Positions 7,139-9,126 of a stretch of DNA of 9,126 nucleotides are shown here, piece after piece (position 1 is the stretch's first letter; each line of letters opens with the position of its first letter). This DNA comes from Cyanobacteria bacterium T3Sed10_344R1 (GTDB taxonomy: Bacteria > Cyanobacteriota > Cyanobacteriia > Phormidesmidales > Phormidesmidaceae), in NCBI GenBank assembly GCA_003566335.1, contig PXDR01000199.1, positions 1 through 9,126 of the forward strand, read 5' to 3'. The notes beneath the pieces are model-generated. The model saw only the letters and a program-made list of their open reading frames with translations. It made no database searches and was not told the origin of the DNA. The translations under genes were made by a program, and so were the position numbers.

Positions 7139-7273
7139 CTACAGGCGGCTGAAATACACTGCAGCCAAGACAATCAAGCCCAGCAGCGCCAGCGGCACCC
7201 AGAGGCTGACTAAATCAATCGTTGGGTTCAAGGCTTCCGTCGCGGCAATAGCGGAAACAATTGGAGCTAGCAT
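7139..7273 (-). CDS. Small single-pass membrane peptide (44 aa), hypothetical
   Basis: An ATG-to-TAG frame of 44 codons. Residues 1-20 (MLAPIVSAIAATEALNPTID) are mildly hydrophobic with one Glu and one Asp. Residues 21-41 form one clear transmembrane helix (core LWVPLALLGLIVLAAVYF), ending in the short basic tail SRL. Size and layout resemble the many small one-helix subunits of cyanobacterial photosynthetic and NDH-1 complexes, but I cannot match it to any of them (psb, psa, pet or ndh) and give no function. There is no clear Shine-Dalgarno. The frame remains open upstream without another ATG or GTG. It is divergent from the large Fe-S fusion gene with 70 bases between starts. The case for a real gene is the helix composition alone; chance cannot be excluded. 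Confidence 0.45.
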   Translation of the reverse strand: MLAPIVSAIAATEALNPTIDLVSLWVPLALLGLIVLAAVYFSRL

Positions 7274-7295
7274 CAGGGTGTCGGTGGCGAATGGG

Positions 7296-7325
7296 CTGCT
7301 GAATCTGCTGAACGGGTCTGCTGAA
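7296..7325. repeat. Three direct repeats CTGCTGAA in a divergent spacer
   Basis: The octamer CTGCTGAA occurs at 7296-7303, 7305-7312 and 7318-7325, with start-to-start steps of 9 and 13 bases. All three lie inside the 70 bases between the small membrane ORF and the Fe-S fusion gene. They could be regulator half-sites or simple slippage; no function is shown. Confidence 0.5.
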
Positions 7326-7333
7326 TTAGAGGG

Positions 7334-7338
7334 AAGGA
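7334..7338 (+). promoter_or_regulatory. Ribosome binding site for the Fe-S fusion gene
   Basis: AAGGA ends five bases before the ATG at 7344, within the purine-rich GGGAAGGA. This is one of the few good Shine-Dalgarno sites in the window and fixes the start. Confidence 0.7.
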
Positions 7339-7343
7339 TCGCT

Positions 7344-9126
7344 ATGGAACGCGCCGATCTAACACTGTGGCTGCAAGAGCGAACTGCCCTCAGTATCTTG
7401 GATGATGAGGTAATTGATGCGATCGCACCTCAACTTCAGCCCCAAGCCCAAGCCGCCGACAGCGTCTTAGGGCAACCGGACAGCCCACCGCCCGGCCTCT
7501 ACATTTTGGAATCCGGTCAGATTGAGCCCGTCACCCCTGGTCCCCGCGCCGTCAGCCTGCTGCCTGGCTCCACCCTCTATCTCGAAGACCTGCTGCTAGA
7601 GCAGTCAATCCAGCAGCCCTGGAAATGTCTCAGCGACTGTCAGCTCTGGTTTTTGCCCCGCGATGCCTTCCGAGAACTGCTGCAACAGTACCCCAACCTG
7701 ATCCGCAGCTTCTCTCAAGAACTGGTGCAGACTGTGCGCCAACTGTCTTCTCGCCTCGACTTCGAGCAAGTCCGCCAAGAAGTGCTGCGACCCTACTTGG
7801 TGACCAAAGCCCGACGGGGCATCATTGGCCGCAGCCGCTATGGTACCCGACTGCGCAACCAGGTGCGCGACGCCTTTGAGCAGTACCAGTCCGTGATGAT
7901 CTTTGGCGAGCCAGGGTTAGAAAAAGACAACCTGGCCGCCCTGATGCACTACGGCTCCGACCTGCGCCGGGAGCCCATGATCAAAATTGACTGCGCCCGC
8001 ATCCAGGAAAGCGGGGCCGAGCTGTTCGGTCGATCTGGGGGAAAACCGGGACTGATTGAAGCCCTGGGCAACGGCACCCTGGTCTTCAACAACGTGCAGG
8101 AGCTGCCGGACAGCCTGTATCCGGCCCTGGGCCAACTGCTTGAACATCACACCTACCGGCCCGTGGGCCAAGCCGACGATGCCCAGCCCCTAACCAGTCC
8201 GGCCCGGCTGGTGCTAATCACCGAGCAGCCCCTGCCCCAGCTGGATGACCGGGTAGACAGCCGGATTCGAGTGCCGCCCCTGCGGGTGCGCAAAGCCGAC
8301 ATGGGCGACATGGTGAAATACTTTGCTACCCTCACCTGTCGGGCTCGGGGCATTCCTCGGCCCAGCCTCACCCCCGAAGCCCTGCGCAAGCTGCAAGCCT
8401 ACGATTTCCCCAATAATGTGCGAGAGCTAGAGTCCCTGGTCTCCCGCGCCATCAGCCAGATGCCCCCTGGGGCCGACGCCATTACCGAAGAAATCATCTG
8501 GCCCTCCCAAAGTAAAAAGAAGCAGTTCCGCTTCAATCTGCTCAACGCCTATCCCCAGTTTCGCCACTTTCTACGCAGTCCCTGGTGGCCGGATCGGATC
8601 AACTATGGCTTCACCCTGGCGGTCTTTGCCGGAGTGGTGGCTATTCTCTGGCTGGGGCCGCAGGATCGCCAGCACAACTTTGCCCTGAACTTTTTTTGGG
8701 CCTGGTGGTGGCCGCTGATTTTGCTGACCTTTCCCTTTGTCGGGCGGCTGTGGTGCGCCGTCTGCCCGTTCATGATCTACGGCGAGGTCACCCAAAAACT
8801 GTCCCTCTGGCTGGTGCCCCGGCAGCTCAAGGGTTGGCCCCGCCAAGCGGCTGACCGCTGGGGCGGCTGGTTTTTGTTTGGCCTGTTCGCCCTGATTTTG
8901 CTCTGGGAAGAACTCTGGGATTTACAGGACACCGCCTATCTGTCGGCCTGTCTGCTGCTGCTGATTACGGCAGGGGCGATGATCTTTTCAGCCATCTTTG
9001 AACGGCGGTTTTGGTGTCGCTACCTCTGTCCGATTGGCGGCATGAACGGCCTGTTCGCCAAGCTGTCGATGACCGAGTTACGCGCCCAGCAGGGAACTTG
9101 CTCCGCTGAATGCACCACCTATCAAT
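7344..9126 (+). CDS. CRP-fold / degenerate sigma-54-activator AAA+ / membrane Fe-S fusion protein (3' end missing)
   Basis: The first 594 codons of a gene cut by the right edge. Residues 14-130 resemble a cyclic-nucleotide-binding fold (GLYILESGQIE at 51-61, LWFLPRDAFRELL at 101-113). Residues 160-390 follow the AAA+ domain of sigma-54 activators: MIFGEPGLEKD (185-195) at Walker A, ELFGRSGG (226-233), NGTLVFNNVQELP (243-255) at Walker B, IRVPPLRVRKADMGDMVKYF (308-327) and FPNNVRELESLVSRAI (355-370). Walker A lacks its Gly before Lys194, Walker B has Asn-Asn for Asp-Glu, and the GAFTGA segment after ELFG is deleted. ATP hydrolysis and sigma-54 contact are therefore unlikely. Residues about 420-552 hold four transmembrane segments. 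C471-x2-C474-P and C558-x3-C562-P match NapH/NosR/CcoG-type membrane ferredoxins, and C586-x3-C590 begins what may be a further cluster motif. A membrane redox or electron-transfer role is inferred, with a regulatory-looking N-terminus. HIP1 lies at 7419. Confidence 0.85.
   Translation, partial: MERADLTLWLQERTALSILDDEVIDAIAPQLQPQAQAADSVLGQPDSPPPGLYILESGQIEPVTPGPRAVSLLPGSTLYLEDLLLEQSIQQPWKCLSDCQLWFLPRDAFRELLQQYPNLIRSFSQELVQTVRQLSSRLDFEQVRQEVLRPYLVTKARRGIIGRSRYGTRLRNQVRDAFEQYQSVMIFGEPGLEKDNLAALMHYGSDLRREPMIKIDCARIQESGAELFGRSGGKPGLIEALGNGTLVFNNVQELPDSLYPALGQLLEHHTYRPVGQADDAQPLTSPARLVLITEQPLPQLDDRVDSRIRVPPLRVRKADMGDMVKYFATLTCRARGIPRPSLTPEALRKLQAYDFPNNVRELESLVSRAISQMPPGADAITEEIIWPSQSKKKQFRFNLLNAYPQFRHFLRSPWWPDRINYGFTLAVFAGVVAILWLGPQDRQHNFALNFFWAWWWPLILLTFPFVGRLWCAVCPFMIYGEVTQKLSLWLVPRQLKGWPRQAADRWGGWFLFGLFALILLWEELWDLQDTAYLSACLLLLITAGAMIFSAIFERRFWCRYLCPIGGMNGLFAKLSMTELRAQQGTCSAECTTYQ

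Noticed and set aside
6926..7213. Plus-strand open frame of 95 codons from a TTG start
   Set aside because: No recognisable domain, no ribosome site, mixed composition, and it overlaps the more convincing 44-codon minus-strand frame.
7344..8513. A functional sigma-54-dependent activator
   Set aside because: Walker A and B are degenerate, the GAFTGA loop is missing, no DNA-binding helix-turn-helix follows the AAA+ part, and cyanobacteria lack sigma-54.
8571..8854. Overlapping open frames on both strands near the right end
   Set aside because: They are shadows of the membrane segment of the Fe-S fusion gene, which has continuous recognisable domains in its own frame.

Overview
The window looks like a piece of a filamentous or unicellular cyanobacterial chromosome. 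At least nine copies of the cyanobacterial palindrome GCGATCGC (HIP1) lie at 355, 1267, 1403, 2279, 3063, 5309, 5537, 6600 and 7419, against an expectation well below one for random sequence. A Ycf49/DUF2499 protein and a PAS-rich class III adenylate cyclase point the same way. I see no insertion sequence, CRISPR array, rRNA or phage gene.

Layout, left to right. On the minus strand are the N-terminal half of a class I aminotransferase (aspartate aminotransferase type, running off the left edge) and, upstream of it, csaB (polysaccharide pyruvyl transferase). A divergent spacer with a nested dyad separates csaB from the plus-strand ycf49-like membrane protein gene. A non-coding stretch follows, with an 18-bp palindrome, an 8-bp hairpin and a tandem 12-mer, and then a minus-strand tRNA-Pro(CGG). 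After about 310 bases without a gene comes a 1006-residue soluble protein with five PAS-type regions and a C-terminal cyclase domain that keeps all catalytic residues for adenylate cyclase. Its gene converges on a minus-strand gene for a secreted, acidic, probably outer-membrane beta-barrel protein, with a long hairpin between the two. Next is a spacer holding a previously uncalled 44-codon ORF for a single-pass membrane peptide (minus strand). Divergent from it, and cut by the right edge, is a large multidomain gene.

That last gene is the most unusual item. Its N-terminus resembles a CRP-type cyclic-nucleotide fold, its middle resembles the AAA+ domain of sigma-54 activators, and its C-terminus is a membrane iron-sulfur module of the NapH/NosR/CcoG sort. 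The AAA+ part has lost the Walker A glycine, both Walker B acidic residues and the GAFTGA loop, so it reads as a dead ATPase reused for another purpose. This fits cyanobacteria, which lack sigma-54. The cAMP-type fold also seems to lack the nucleotide-binding cassette.

The genes do not form one pathway. Two belong to cell-envelope biology (csaB and the barrel protein) and two to signalling or redox sensing (the cyclase and the Fe-S fusion). A cAMP link between the last two is tempting but is not supported by the residues present.
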